Of a stretch of DNA of 64,000 bases, positions 24,497 through 33,929 are shown piece by piece. Both the position numbers and the translations under genes were made by a program. The notes below the pieces were generated by a model. The model saw only the letters and a list, made by a program, of their open reading frames with translations, ran no database searches and had not been told where the DNA came from. The stretch's first letter is position 1. Each line of letters begins with the position of its first letter. The stretch is from Acidobacteriota bacterium. Its GTDB lineage: Bacteria > Acidobacteriota > Thermoanaerobaculia > UBA5066. The stretch is taken from NCBI GenBank assembly GCA_016716715.1, contig JADJVE010000005.1, positions 248,001 to 312,000 on the forward strand, in the 5' to 3' direction.

Positions 24497-27400
24497 ATGG
24501 TGCCAAGGAAGGCCTCAGCCGGGGCGTTGCTCGTCCTTTTCGGCGTTGCGGTCGGGACGTCTTCCTGCACGTCCTCGTCGGCCGCCCGTGCACAGAGACC
24601 CGTCGAGGCTCCTTCTGCGGAGGCCGCGTCGAGGATCGGAAAACCGGCGGACGGCAGCGCCATGGGGGATGCGCTGGAAGTCCGGGCCACCCCGGCAGGT
24701 CCGTCGCATGCCGCCGAACCGGCGCTCGGCGACAAGGACGACCCCAACGAGCACGCGCGCATCTGGTGGGAACAGCGTGCCTATCCCGCGAACCGGATCC
24801 CGAGCGACGTGCACCGGGCCGCCCTCCGCGAGGAGCTGAAGTCGGCGCGCACCGCGCTCGACGGGGCGGCAAACAACTGGACGAACCTGGCTCCGGGCGC
24901 GAACAGGAACATCACGTACGCGGGCTCGAGCAACCAGGACGCTTCCGGCCGAACGCTCGCGATCGCCATCAGCCCCGCAGACCAGAACCTCGTCCTCCTC
25001 GGAGCTGCGCAGGGGGGAATCTGGAAGTCCACGGATCGGGCGGCCACGTTCCGTCCGGTGGGAGACGGCCTTCCTTCGCTGGCCATCAAGGTTCTTCGCT
25101 TTGCGCCGAGCAATCCCAACGTCGTCTACGCGGGTTCCGGAGAGCCCCACGGCTCGACGAGCATCTACGGCGCCGGGGTCTTCAAGTCCACCGATGCCGG
25201 CGAGACCTGGCAGGCCCTCCCGGCGAGCGGAGCGGGCTGGAACTTCGACTACCTGTCGGTCAGCGGCCTGCAGGTGGACCCGCGGAACGCCAACACGCTC
25301 TTCGTGACGACGGCCGACGTCGCCTCGTACGTGGTCAGTTACAACCCACCGCCCGCCAACCGCCAGACGGGCGTCTTCAAGTCCACGGACGGCGGGCAGA
25401 GCTGGACTCTCCTCAAGGCCGCCACGACGTACACCTACCCGGGCAAGCAGCCCGGCAACAACGGGTTCATGGACCTGGAGATCGGGGGTCCGAGTCAGCC
25501 CGACCTCCTTTACATCACCGAGTACTACGGCGGCATCTACCGCTCCGCCAACGCAGGCCAGAGCTGGACCCGCGTGACGCCCCTGAATACCGGCGGCTTC
25601 GGAGCGTTTCCCGCGAGCGTTTCCAGCTATGGCCACCCGGCCTATGGCGGCCCGTACCCGCGCTTCACGAGCAGCGGATATCCCGACTTCAGCCGCATCG
25701 ACATCGCGGTCCCCACGTCGAACCCGAGCGTCATCTACGCTGCGTACGCCACGGACGGCATCCTCGTGGACGTGGATGGGGACGGAACGTTCGACTCGAA
25801 GAAGGATCTCAATCTGCCCGGCGGGCTGCTGTTCAAGTCGACGAACGGAGGCGGCAGCTGGTCCTGGCTCGGAAGCTGGCTTCGCGACGGCGTCCCCGAG
25901 TACTGCGCGACGCAGTGCGACTACGACAACATGATCGTGGTGAACCCCGCCAACGAGAACGACGTCGTGATCGGGGGGAGCGCGAACTACAACGACCTCT
26001 GGCCGGACCCCATCGACAACCCCACCCGGACGCTCTCGCTCCCGTGGCGCGGGATGGTCTACCGGACTCTCGACGGCGGACGTACGTGGGTGGACACGAC
26101 GCCGCACTGCACCCACATCAGCAGCACGTCCGTCCAGATCGACAACGGCGGGACCATGGTCACCGCGTTCCCGTGCGACCAGTTCGACCCCACCCGCGCG
26201 ATCCACCCGGACATCCACACGGCCGTCTACGCGCCCAATGGCCAGATCTACGTCGGCAACGACGGAGGCATCTACAGAGGGACGGTGACCGGTTCCGGCA
26301 CGCAGCCCTTCGACTACCGGTGGGAGAACCTGAACGCGACGCTGTCCACGCTTCAGTTCTATCTCTTCGACTCGCACCCCACGAACCCCAACATCATCGT
26401 CGGCGGCCTGCAGGACAACTCCGTGGCGTACTTCAACGGGACCTTCTGGGACGGCTGGGGCTACGGAGACGGGACGCTCGGACTTTTCGAGCCGGGCCCT
26501 CCGATCGGCGACCCGAACCACGTCTACATCGGAACCCAGCACAACATCCACCGCCATGACGGTGGGGGGGCGAAGAATCTCGATGCCTCGACCGGCTGGC
26601 ACGAGCGGATGTTCAGCGACAGCAAGGTGGCCGACGGCGAGAGCGTTTCGTTCAACCCCGCCTTCACCATCGACGCGAAGCAGCCGCAGTACGTGTACGG
26701 CGCGAGCGACAAGGCGCTCTACATCTCGGGGAACCGTGGAGACACGTGGGCCGCGGTCAAGCCGTTCGCCGCGACGAACGGGAGGCCCACGGTCATCGAG
26801 TCCTCCTTCGCCAACAACGACCTCGTCTGGCTGGGAACGAACGCGGGCTACGTTTACCTCTACCAGTACACGGGCAGCGGCTTCACGGGCGCGGAGGCGG
26901 ACACCGGTCTTCCGGACCGCTACGTGACGAAGATCGTCGCGTCCACGACCGACGCGAACACGGCCTGGGTCGCGTTCAGCGGCTACAACGCGAACACGCC
27001 GTCGACGCCCGGCAAGGTCTTCAAGACGACCAACAAGGGACAGACCTGGGCCAACATCAGCGGCAACCTGCCCGACATCCCGGTCTCCGCTCTCGCGGTC
27101 GACCCGGCGAACGCGAATCGTCTCTGGGTGGGCACCGACATCGGCGTCTTCAGCTCCACGAACGGCGGGACCAGCTGGTCCTCCAACCGTTACAACATGC
27201 CCATCGTGGCGATCACGGACCTCAAGTACAACGCGACTACGGGCTACCTGATGGCCGCGACGCATGGCCGCGGACTCTGGCGTCTGGCACCTGGCGGCGG
27301 CGGGGGCGGCCCCACGGTCTGCACCGAGGACGCCACCACGATGTGCCTGGTGGCCGGCCGCTACAAGGTCACGAGCCACTGGAGGAACCAGTACGCCGGC

Positions 27401-27664
27401 GGGGCGACGGCGACGCTCTCGAAGGCGAAGCTGACGGACGTGACCGGCGCCTTCTGGATCGCGAACGCGAGCACGTACGAGTACCTGATCCGCTTCAACA
27501 CGGCGACGAACAACGGCCGCGTCTGGATCGCGATCCCGACGTTCACGGACGTCGAGTTCTGGATCGCCGTGACGGACACCCACACGGCGCAGTCGTTCGA
27601 GTACCACAGCCCGGCCGGCAACCGGACGCTGATCTACGACCCGAACACCTTCGTGTACCCGTGA
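24497..27664 (+). CDS. Asp-box (BNR/sortilin-like) repeat lipoprotein with C-terminal 'CTEDxxTMC' domain
   Basis: This is a 1,055-residue exported protein. The lipobox VGTSSC (about residues 19-24) indicates lipid anchoring. Residues about 120-920 form beta-propeller repeats carrying at least eight Asp-box motifs, for example VFKSTDAGETW, VFKSTDGGQSW, LFKSTNGGGSW, VYRTLDGGRTW, VFKTTNKGQTW and VFSSTNGGTSW. This is the arrangement of VPS10/sortilin-like and exo-sialidase-like propellers, but no sialidase Arg triad or other catalytic set is evident. The last 115 residues form a compact domain shared with the next gene. ATG 24497 is chosen with CAGGAG six bases upstream, over the GTG at 24494. 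It probably acts on the cell surface as a binding protein, by inference. Confidence 0.85.
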   Translation: MVPRKASAGALLVLFGVAVGTSSCTSSSAARAQRPVEAPSAEAASRIGKPADGSAMGDALEVRATPAGPSHAAEPALGDKDDPNEHARIWWEQRAYPANRIPSDVHRAALREELKSARTALDGAANNWTNLAPGANRNITYAGSSNQDASGRTLAIAISPADQNLVLLGAAQGGIWKSTDRAATFRPVGDGLPSLAIKVLRFAPSNPNVVYAGSGEPHGSTSIYGAGVFKSTDAGETWQALPASGAGWNFDYLSVSGLQVDPRNANTLFVTTADVASYVVSYNPPPANRQTGVFKSTDGGQSWTLLKAATTYTYPGKQPGNNGFMDLEIGGPSQPDLLYITEYYGGIYRSANAGQSWTRVTPLNTGGFGAFPASVSSYGHPAYGGPYPRFTSSGYPDFSRIDIAVPTSNPSVIYAAYATDGILVDVDGDGTFDSKKDLNLPGGLLFKSTNGGGSWSWLGSWLRDGVPEYCATQCDYDNMIVVNPANENDVVIGGSANYNDLWPDPIDNPTRTLSLPWRGMVYRTLDGGRTWVDTTPHCTHISSTSVQIDNGGTMVTAFPCDQFDPTRAIHPDIHTAVYAPNGQIYVGNDGGIYRGTVTGSGTQPFDYRWENLNATLSTLQFYLFDSHPTNPNIIVGGLQDNSVAYFNGTFWDGWGYGDGTLGLFEPGPPIGDPNHVYIGTQHNIHRHDGGGAKNLDASTGWHERMFSDSKVADGESVSFNPAFTIDAKQPQYVYGASDKALYISGNRGDTWAAVKPFAATNGRPTVIESSFANNDLVWLGTNAGYVYLYQYTGSGFTGAEADTGLPDRYVTKIVASTTDANTAWVAFSGYNANTPSTPGKVFKTTNKGQTWANISGNLPDIPVSALAVDPANANRLWVGTDIGVFSSTNGGTSWSSNRYNMPIVAITDLKYNATTGYLMAATHGRGLWRLAPGGGGGGPTVCTEDATTMCLVAGRYKVTSHWRNQYAGGATATLSKAKLTDVTGAFWIANASTYEYLIRFNTATNNGRVWIAIPTFTDVEFWIAVTDTHTAQSFEYHSPAGNRTLIYDPNTFVYP

Positions 27665-27675
27665 GGAGGCGAACG

Positions 27676-28665
27676 ATGAAGCCCTTCCGATTCGCCCTTC
27701 TCGCCGCCGTTCTTCTTGCTCTTCCGGCTTCGGCGGAGGAGGCCCGTGGGGCCGGAGAGCCGGTTCGTGTCGACAGGGCGAAAAAGCCGGTCGTCAAGGA
27801 GGGCCGCCTTCTGAAAGAGGCGGCCGCGGCGCGCAGTCTCGCGGTCTTCAAGGCGGATTCCGACGTGGCGTTTTCGGAACCGCTCGGATCCGCGCCGGGC
27901 CCCGGCACGGCGGCGCCGATACGGGTTCCCGCGCTGGTCGGTGCGGTCAACATCGAGGGCAACGTTTTCTACAGCCTCGGCCCGACGACCGGCTACTTCA
28001 CGGCCGACCGTGTGGCGAATCATCGCGCGAGCGGCACGTCCGGAACCCTGCGCCTCGAGCTGTGGGCGACGACGACTTCCCCAGCGAGCGGGTCCGTGAA
28101 CGGTTATCGACTTGGGACCTACACACTGGGAACTCTCCAGGCCGGCGTCCATGTACTCCAACATCAACTCGGGGACCTCTTCGTCTTCGGCAGCCCGCCG
28201 GCGGGCTGCTATTACATGAGTCTTCTCCTCACGGAATTCGATGGTTCGGGATACCCGTACATCGACTACGTCCTCTTCCCGAACCGTGCGGCGTTCGGAG
28301 GAGGATCGTGCTCTGTCACCTGCACCGAGGACGCCAACACGATGTGCCTGCTCGGCGGCCGCTACCGCGTGACGGGACGCTGGAAGAACCAGTACGCCGG
28401 AGGCGCGCAGGCGAATCTCTCGAAGGTGAAGCTGACGGACGTCACGGGCGCGTTCTGGATCGCGGACGCGAGCACGTACGAGTTCATGATCCGGGTCAAC
28501 ACCGCGACCGACAACGGCAGGGCCTGGATGTCGATCCTGACGTTCACGGACGTGGAGTTCTGGGTGGCCGTCACGGACGTGACGAACGGCCAGTCGAAGG
28601 AGTACCACAGCGACCCGGGGAACCGGACGCTGATCTTCGACCCGAACACTTTCGTTTACCCGTAG
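27676..28665 (+). CDS. Exported protein with C-terminal 'CTEDxxTMC' domain
   Basis: This 329-residue protein begins with a signal peptide (MKPFRFALLAAVLLALPASA, cleavage near residue 20). Residues 90-205 form a beta-rich module of unknown type (NVFYSLGPTTGYFTADRVAN). The last 115 residues match the C-terminus of the preceding lipoprotein at 86 of 115 aligned positions without gaps; both start at CTEDAxTMC and end in NTFVYP followed by the stop. The ATG at 27676 has GGAGG nearby and follows the previous stop by 11 bp, so the two genes are one transcription unit. Shared ends imply a common export, anchoring or partner-binding role. Confidence 0.85.
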   Translation: MKPFRFALLAAVLLALPASAEEARGAGEPVRVDRAKKPVVKEGRLLKEAAAARSLAVFKADSDVAFSEPLGSAPGPGTAAPIRVPALVGAVNIEGNVFYSLGPTTGYFTADRVANHRASGTSGTLRLELWATTTSPASGSVNGYRLGTYTLGTLQAGVHVLQHQLGDLFVFGSPPAGCYYMSLLLTEFDGSGYPYIDYVLFPNRAAFGGGSCSVTCTEDANTMCLLGGRYRVTGRWKNQYAGGAQANLSKVKLTDVTGAFWIADASTYEFMIRVNTATDNGRAWMSILTFTDVEFWVAVTDVTNGQSKEYHSDPGNRTLIFDPNTFVYP

Positions 28666-28677
28666 TCTCTCCCCGGC

Positions 28678-30210
28678 GTGCTGACGAAGACGTACCGGCT
28701 CCCGGCCGCGTTTCTGGCCGTGTTCGCGCTGATCGGCGCGTTTCCCGTCGTACGCGCGCTCCTCGTCGCCGATCTCAACCTCTGCTACCGGTACATGACG
28801 GCGGACTCGTACGACTGGATCAGCAACGGCCTGTTCTGGGCGGGGAGGCCGGTCCTCCCGAGCCTCCGTCCGCCGGGCCTGCCGCTCGTGATCGCCGCGC
28901 TCTCGAAGGTCGGGCTGCTTTCCCTTCTGCCGGTCGTGGGGTTTCTCTTCCTCGGCCTGTCGACGGCGCTCCTCTACCTCCTTCTCAGGGAACGCCACGA
29001 CCCGTGGATCGCGGCCGTGGCCGCGTGGTTCTTCTTCGCGAACGACTACGTCCTCGACCTCGCGAAGTACGTGCTGGCCGAGACGTACGCGACGCCGTTC
29101 CTCGTCCTCGCCGTGCTCGCCTTCGTGCGTGCGGGACGGGACCTCCGCTGGTATCCCGTTATGGGCGGAGCGCTCGGCGTGGGCTTCCTGTTCTCGTACG
29201 CCGCCGTTCCGGTCGGCATCGGCCTCGCGCTCGCGGTCCTCGTCGCCCGGGCCGGAGACGTGCGGAGGCGGGAGCTCTGGATCGGGACGCTCGCGACAGC
29301 GGGCGTCGCCGTAGCTTGGCTCGTGGTCCGCGCATGGTTCCACCGCGCACACCCGAGCGCGCCCCGGCACGACTTCGAGGCGCTCGTGACGCCGACGCTG
29401 TCGAATCTAGGCTTCTATGCCGTCGCGGGGCCCGCGCTCCTGGGCCTCCTGCCGCCGCCGCTCTACGTGCTGGGCGGCTTGCGGTCACTGGTCCGGGACC
29501 CTGCTGCGCGGCGCTTTCGGCTGGCGCTGTTCTTCGTGACGGGCACGCTCCTCGTCTTTCTCCTGTTCTTCTACGACTGGGCCGACAAACGCTTTCTCGT
29601 CTACGCCCTGCCGTTCCTCACATGCGCGCTCGCGGAGGGGCTCGAGAGCCTCCGGTCGTTCGCGGCGCGGGGACGACTCGCGGCGTTCGCGGCGGCCGCG
29701 CTTCTCGGCGCCTGTCTCCTCTGGAACCAGATCCGCTACCCGAGCTACGGCTTCTTCTACCTCGCGCTCACGCCGAAGCACTTCCTCGAGGCGGCGCTCA
29801 CGACGCGGAGCAACTTCAAGATCGAGCAGCACCTGACCGGCGCGCGCGTCGTACGCCTCCACGAGACGCTGGCGTCGAGCTTCTCGGGCGGGCTCTTCGA
29901 CCCCCGGCCGCGCCCCGTGCCCTGCTCGCCCGAGGACCCCGCGATCGCGTGTCTCACGACGCTCAAGCGCACCGCGGACGCGCTGCTCAAGCCGGGCCAG
30001 CCGGTGGGGTTCCTGCCCCCGAAGGACTGGCCTGCCGACCCGCACTCCAGCGCTATCCGGCTGCGCAACGTCTTCGAGCGGCCCGTCCTGGACATCCACT
30101 CCGCCGACGTCAGCCTGGGGGGCGTCGAGGTCGTGCAGCCGGACGCGGACCTCTCGAAGCCGCCGTTCGTGGCCCATTGCGGGCCGTACGTCATGGCCCG
30201 GACGCGCTGA
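28678..30210 (+). CDS. Polytopic membrane protein, GT-C-like glycosyltransferase candidate
   Basis: This is a 510-residue integral membrane protein with roughly ten hydrophobic segments in the first 360 residues (AAFLAVFALIGAFPVVRALL, LLSLLPVVGFLFLGLSTALL and others). A soluble C-terminal portion of about 140 residues follows. The first periplasmic loop contains acidic and aromatic residues (MTADSYDWISNGLFWAGRPV), as in the dolichyl-phosphate-mannose/ArnT-type GT-C superfamily, where a loop Asp acts in catalysis. The assignment is by architecture only. The start is GTG at 28678, 12 bp after the previous stop, and the glycosyltransferase at 30229 follows closely, which supports a role in surface-glycan assembly. 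Confidence 0.72.
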   Translation: MLTKTYRLPAAFLAVFALIGAFPVVRALLVADLNLCYRYMTADSYDWISNGLFWAGRPVLPSLRPPGLPLVIAALSKVGLLSLLPVVGFLFLGLSTALLYLLLRERHDPWIAAVAAWFFFANDYVLDLAKYVLAETYATPFLVLAVLAFVRAGRDLRWYPVMGGALGVGFLFSYAAVPVGIGLALAVLVARAGDVRRRELWIGTLATAGVAVAWLVVRAWFHRAHPSAPRHDFEALVTPTLSNLGFYAVAGPALLGLLPPPLYVLGGLRSLVRDPAARRFRLALFFVTGTLLVFLLFFYDWADKRFLVYALPFLTCALAEGLESLRSFAARGRLAAFAAAALLGACLLWNQIRYPSYGFFYLALTPKHFLEAALTTRSNFKIEQHLTGARVVRLHETLASSFSGGLFDPRPRPVPCSPEDPAIACLTTLKRTADALLKPGQPVGFLPPKDWPADPHSSAIRLRNVFERPVLDIHSADVSLGGVEVVQPDADLSKPPFVAHCGPYVMARTR

Positions 30211-30228
30211 CCCTACAATGCGGCCGTT

Positions 30229-32223
30229 TTGAGCGGTTCATCGGCCGAGGAGCTCCGCGAGGAGCTCGAGAGGACGCGGGCGGAGCTCTGGCAGGCGCGC
30301 GACCGCATCGCCATGATGGAGATGAGCCGCTTCTGGAAGCTTCGGAACCTCTGGTGGACGGTGAAGCGGCGCTTCGGGATCTCGGTCCCGCCGGCGGCTC
30401 CGGCGCTCACCGGTGCGGCGCCGGCCGACCTCGTGAGAATCCGCGGCCTCGCGCCCGTTCCCTTCCGCGCCGGACCGCCGCCCGGCCACCCGCATCGTGT
30501 CGACGTCGTCTTCGTCGCCGGGCCTGACGAGGCCGCCTCGCGCGACGCGCTCGACTCGCTCGTCCGCTACTGCCGGCCCCCGGTCGCACTGCACGTCGCG
30601 GGGGTTGCCGCTTCGGAGCGTCCCGACAGCCTCGCGGCCCTCTGCCGCGACCTCGATGCGACGGTGTCGGCGCCCGGCGCCGACTCGCTCGCGCGCGCCC
30701 TGCGCGCCGGGCGGAGCCCGCTCGTCTTCGTGGTGGACGCGCGCGGACGGCTCCTCGCGGAGAGCCTCGACCGGCTGGTCGCCTGCCTCGAGTCGGACCC
30801 GGCCTGTGTCGCGGCCGTGCCGCTGTCGAAAGGCCTTCTCGGCGCCGAGGCCGGCGCGGCGCAGCCCGACGCTGGCGCCGTCGCCGGAGAATCGGCGCGC
30901 CTGTACCCCGTGCTCGACGCGGGAGGAGGCTCGGCGTTCCTCACGCGCCGCGCAGCGCTTGCGGGCCGGGAGGCCGCGGCACCGGCGGAACTCCTGCAGG
31001 CGCTCCGTGCGGCCGGCGCCGTGCGCGTCGCGGACGACGTCTGGATGGAGACGGGCGACGCCCGTCCGGAGACCGCGAGTTCCGCGAGCCCTGCTCTCGA
31101 CGGCATCGCGGCGCGCCTCGCGGAGAGCCCCGCACGCTCCGGCCGACGGGCGCGCGGCCTCGCACGCTGGGAAGGCAAGCGCGTGCTCTTCGCGCTGCCG
31201 GTCCTCGACCGCGGCGGCGGCGCAAACGTCGTCTTTTCCGAGGCGCGCGCTCTCGCGCAGTTCGGCGTCGAGGCGCGCGTGTTCAACCTTGCCGCTCACC
31301 GCGCCGCGTTCGAGGCGAGCTACCCGTCGCCACCGGTGCCCGTGATTTACGGCCACACGTGGGACATCGTCGGGCTCGGGTGGCCGTACGACGCCGTCGT
31401 CGCGACGGCGAACGTGTCCGTCGAGTGGATCGCGCCACTCGTCTCCGCGCCGAGGCCGCCCGTCCTGGGTTATTACGTGCAGGACTACGAGCCACTCTTC
31501 TACCCGGAGGGCTCGAGGGACCGGGCGAAGGCCGAGGCGTCCTACGGCCTCGTCCCGGGCCTGCGCCGGTTTGCGAAGACCGAGTGGAACGCGACGACGG
31601 TTCGCGAGAAGACCGGTCTCTCCTGCGACGTCATTGGCCCGAGCTTCGACGTCGACACGTTCCGCCCCCGCCTCGGCCCCCTGCCGGACGCCCCGGTCCG
31701 GATCGCGGCGATGATCCGGCCGAGCACGCCGCGGCGGCAGCCGCAGTTCACGCTGGAGGTCCTGCGCGAGGTGGCGCGGGCGCACGGCGAAGGTGTCGAG
31801 ATCCTGCTCTTTGGCGTGGACGACTCCGATCCCGCGCTCGCGTCGCTGCCGCTCGACTTCCCGCACCGCTTCCTCGGCGTCCTGCACGAACGCGCGCTCG
31901 CGGCCCTGTTCACGCAGGTCCACGTCTTCGCGGACTTCTCCTCGTACCAGGCGATGGGCCTCACGGCCCTCGAGGCGATGGGCGCCGGGGCCACCGCGGT
32001 CGTGCCGCGCGCGGGCGGCTCGGACAGCTTCGCGCGCGATGGAGAGAACGCCGTCCTCGTCGACACGGCGTCGGCGCCCGCGTGCGTGGAGGCGCTCTCA
32101 CGGCTCGTGGCGGATCCCGCGCGGCGCGCCGGCCTCGCGGCGCGGGCGCTCGCGGACGTCGCGCGGCACACGCCCGAGAGCGCCGCCTTCCGGATGCTGG
32201 AGGTCCTGTTTGGCGCCGCTTAG
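30229..32223 (+). CDS. Large glycosyltransferase with N-terminal coiled coil
   Basis: This is a 664-residue protein. Residues 5-35 are a coiled coil (EELREELERTRAELWQARDR), followed by an aromatic/basic segment FWKLRNLWWTVKRRFG. Residues about 80-300 look like a degenerate GT-A-type domain. Residues about 320-664 are a GT-B domain starting RVLFALPVLDRGGGANVVFS-like (KRVLFALPVLDRGGGANVVF) with donor motif YQAMGLTALEAMGAGATAVV near residue 575. The start is TTG at 30229; no better start exists near the coiled coil. Its end overlaps the next glycosyltransferase by 14 bp. It probably adds sugars to the exported polysaccharide; two catalytic domains could make it bifunctional, but the first is weak. 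Confidence 0.85.
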   Translation: MSGSSAEELREELERTRAELWQARDRIAMMEMSRFWKLRNLWWTVKRRFGISVPPAAPALTGAAPADLVRIRGLAPVPFRAGPPPGHPHRVDVVFVAGPDEAASRDALDSLVRYCRPPVALHVAGVAASERPDSLAALCRDLDATVSAPGADSLARALRAGRSPLVFVVDARGRLLAESLDRLVACLESDPACVAAVPLSKGLLGAEAGAAQPDAGAVAGESARLYPVLDAGGGSAFLTRRAALAGREAAAPAELLQALRAAGAVRVADDVWMETGDARPETASSASPALDGIAARLAESPARSGRRARGLARWEGKRVLFALPVLDRGGGANVVFSEARALAQFGVEARVFNLAAHRAAFEASYPSPPVPVIYGHTWDIVGLGWPYDAVVATANVSVEWIAPLVSAPRPPVLGYYVQDYEPLFYPEGSRDRAKAEASYGLVPGLRRFAKTEWNATTVREKTGLSCDVIGPSFDVDTFRPRLGPLPDAPVRIAAMIRPSTPRRQPQFTLEVLREVARAHGEGVEILLFGVDDSDPALASLPLDFPHRFLGVLHERALAALFTQVHVFADFSSYQAMGLTALEAMGAGATAVVPRAGGSDSFARDGENAVLVDTASAPACVEALSRLVADPARRAGLAARALADVARHTPESAAFRMLEVLFGAA

Positions 32224-33253
32224 GGTGCACGTCCTCCACGGGACCTACGGGGACGGGTTCCCCTACGGCTGCACGTACGTGCGCCTCCTGCTTCCGCTCG
32301 CGCACCCCTCGGTCGCGGACCGTGTCGCCCTCACGCACGGCTCGGACGCGCGGATTCCGCCGTGCGACGTCCTCGTCGTCGAGCGGCACGTGCTGTGGCC
32401 CGAGAGCGAGCAGCGCGAGCGCCTCGCGGCCGTCTTCGACGCCTGCCGCGGACGCGGCACGAAGATCGTCTACACGCTGGACGACAATCTTCTCGACCTG
32501 AACCGCGAGCGTCCGTGGCGGTTCCCGACCGAGACGATGCGGGGCGTGATCCGCTTCCTCGCGCGAACGGCCGATGCAGTCGTCGTCTCCACGCCGGCCC
32601 TCGCGGAGCGGTTCGCGCACCTGAACTCCCGCGTGCACGTGATCCCGAACGCGCTGGACGAGCGCCTCTTCGGCGCCCCGCCCGAGCCCGCGCCGGCGCG
32701 GCGGCCGCTCACCGTGGGCTTCATGGGCACGCTCACGCACGAGGCCGATCTCATGATGGTCCTGCGCCCCCTCCGCGGCCTGCTGAAGCGTGCGCACGGC
32801 GGGATCCGGCTGGAGGTCGTGGGCGGCGTCGACGGCGGCCGGTTCAAGGAGGCGCTCGGCGGACTGCCCGTCAAGATGATCGAGACGGGGGACACGCACG
32901 AGTACCCGAAGTTCGTCGGGTGGATGCGGGAGCACGTGCGCTGGGACTTCGCGATCGCGCCGCTCGAAGACGACCCCTTCACGCGCTGCAAGTCCGACCT
33001 GAAATACCTCGACTACGGCGCGCTCGCGATTCCGGCCGTGTTCAGCGACGTCAGGCCCTACCGCGAGACCGTCCGGAACCGCGAGACCGGCCTCGTCGTG
33101 CCGAACGATCCCGACGCCTGGGCCGCCGCCCTCGAAGAGATGGCGCGCGACGAGGCGCTGAGGTCGCGCCTCGCGCGGGCGGCCCGCGACGAGGTGCATG
33201 CGACGCGCATGCTCGCGACGAACGCCGTGCGCTGGCTCGAAGCTCTGAGCTGA
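32210..33253 (+). CDS. GT-B glycosyltransferase, family 4-like
   Basis: This is a 347-residue enzyme. The N-terminal half includes RVHVLHGTYGDGFPYGCTYV and the conserved IVYTLDDNLLDLN. The C-terminal half has TVGFMGTLTHEADLMMVLRP and ends in the helix EALRSRLARAARDEVHATRM. The donor-binding glutamate region is modified (DFAIAPLEDDPFTRCKSDLK, then YGALAIPAVFSDVRPYRETV), as seen in a family 4 subgroup. TTG at 32210 is preferred because GGAGG lies six bases upstream; GTG at 32225 is the alternative. It overlaps the previous gene and is convergent with the methyltransferase, with 9 bp between stops. Confidence 0.87.
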   Translation: MAPLRVHVLHGTYGDGFPYGCTYVRLLLPLAHPSVADRVALTHGSDARIPPCDVLVVERHVLWPESEQRERLAAVFDACRGRGTKIVYTLDDNLLDLNRERPWRFPTETMRGVIRFLARTADAVVVSTPALAERFAHLNSRVHVIPNALDERLFGAPPEPAPARRPLTVGFMGTLTHEADLMMVLRPLRGLLKRAHGGIRLEVVGGVDGGRFKEALGGLPVKMIETGDTHEYPKFVGWMREHVRWDFAIAPLEDDPFTRCKSDLKYLDYGALAIPAVFSDVRPYRETVRNRETGLVVPNDPDAWAAALEEMARDEALRSRLARAARDEVHATRMLATNAVRWLEALS

Positions 33254-33262
33254 CCTCCGCGC

Positions 33263-33925
33263 CTAGCGCGAGGTCCGGAGCCACGCCAGGGCGGCCTTCA
33301 CGTCGCCGCCGGGGTCGCGCCCCATCGTCACGTCAACGCGCTCGAGGTGCCACCGCTCTCCGTTCCGCTCGAGGGCGAGCGTGCGCAGCGGCCGAGTCTC
33401 CGGGGCCGGCTTGTCGCGCCGGACCTCCATGCGCACGCCCCACTCCTTCACGACACCCTTGAAGTAGCGCAGCGCGTGGTCGATCGGGATGCGGCGGCGG
33501 TGCAGGTCGACCGCGACGTCGGGGTGGATCACGTATGTGATCTCCTTGAGCAGCCACCGCGCCTTCAGGATCTCTTCCCAGAAGTCCACGAACCACACGC
33601 AGATGTGGAGGTAGTGGTCCTCGTTGAAGAACATCTTGTGGTCGATGATGAAGGCCGAGTTCTCCCAGGCGTACGGCGTCCAGAACTCCAGCGTCGCTCC
33701 GTCGGCCGCGACGCGCGTGATCTCCGCGAAGATCCGCGTCGGGTCCTTCACGTGCTCGAGGAAGTGCGACGAGTGGACGTACGCGACGCTGCGGTCGGGA
33801 AACGGCAGCGGGGCGTTCACGAGATCGACGACCTGGTCGACACCGGGCGCGGCCTGGATGTCGAGGCCGATCGTGCCGTCCTTCTTGGCGCTCCCGCAGC
33901 CGAGGTCGATCCGGAGATCCTTCAT
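33263..33925 (-). CDS. SAM-dependent methyltransferase
   Basis: This is a 220-residue class I methyltransferase. The SAM site begins RIDLGCGSAKKDGTIGLDIQ (residues 5-24), with the acidic residue after strand 2. VHSSHFLEHVKDPTRIFAEI (about 50-69) is the post-motif region typical of the UbiE/'methyltransf_11' group. The C-terminal portion (about 100-220) is specific to this protein. There is no signal peptide. The gene starts 4 bp after the stop of the polytopic membrane protein gene and is the last of that leftward operon. Between glycosyltransferase genes, a sugar or lipid acceptor is likely; small-molecule substrates cannot be excluded. Confidence 0.85.
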   Translation of the reverse strand: MKDLRIDLGCGSAKKDGTIGLDIQAAPGVDQVVDLVNAPLPFPDRSVAYVHSSHFLEHVKDPTRIFAEITRVAADGATLEFWTPYAWENSAFIIDHKMFFNEDHYLHICVWFVDFWEEILKARWLLKEITYVIHPDVAVDLHRRRIPIDHALRYFKGVVKEWGVRMEVRRDKPAPETRPLRTLALERNGERWHLERVDVTMGRDPGGDVKAALAWLRTSR

Positions 33926-33929
33926 CGGG

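Noticed and set aside
24515..27607. A 1,030-codon open frame antisense to the Asp-box lipoprotein gene
   Set aside because: It is composed of Val/Arg/Asp-rich sequence mirroring the codon bias of the real gene, with no start context or family resemblance.
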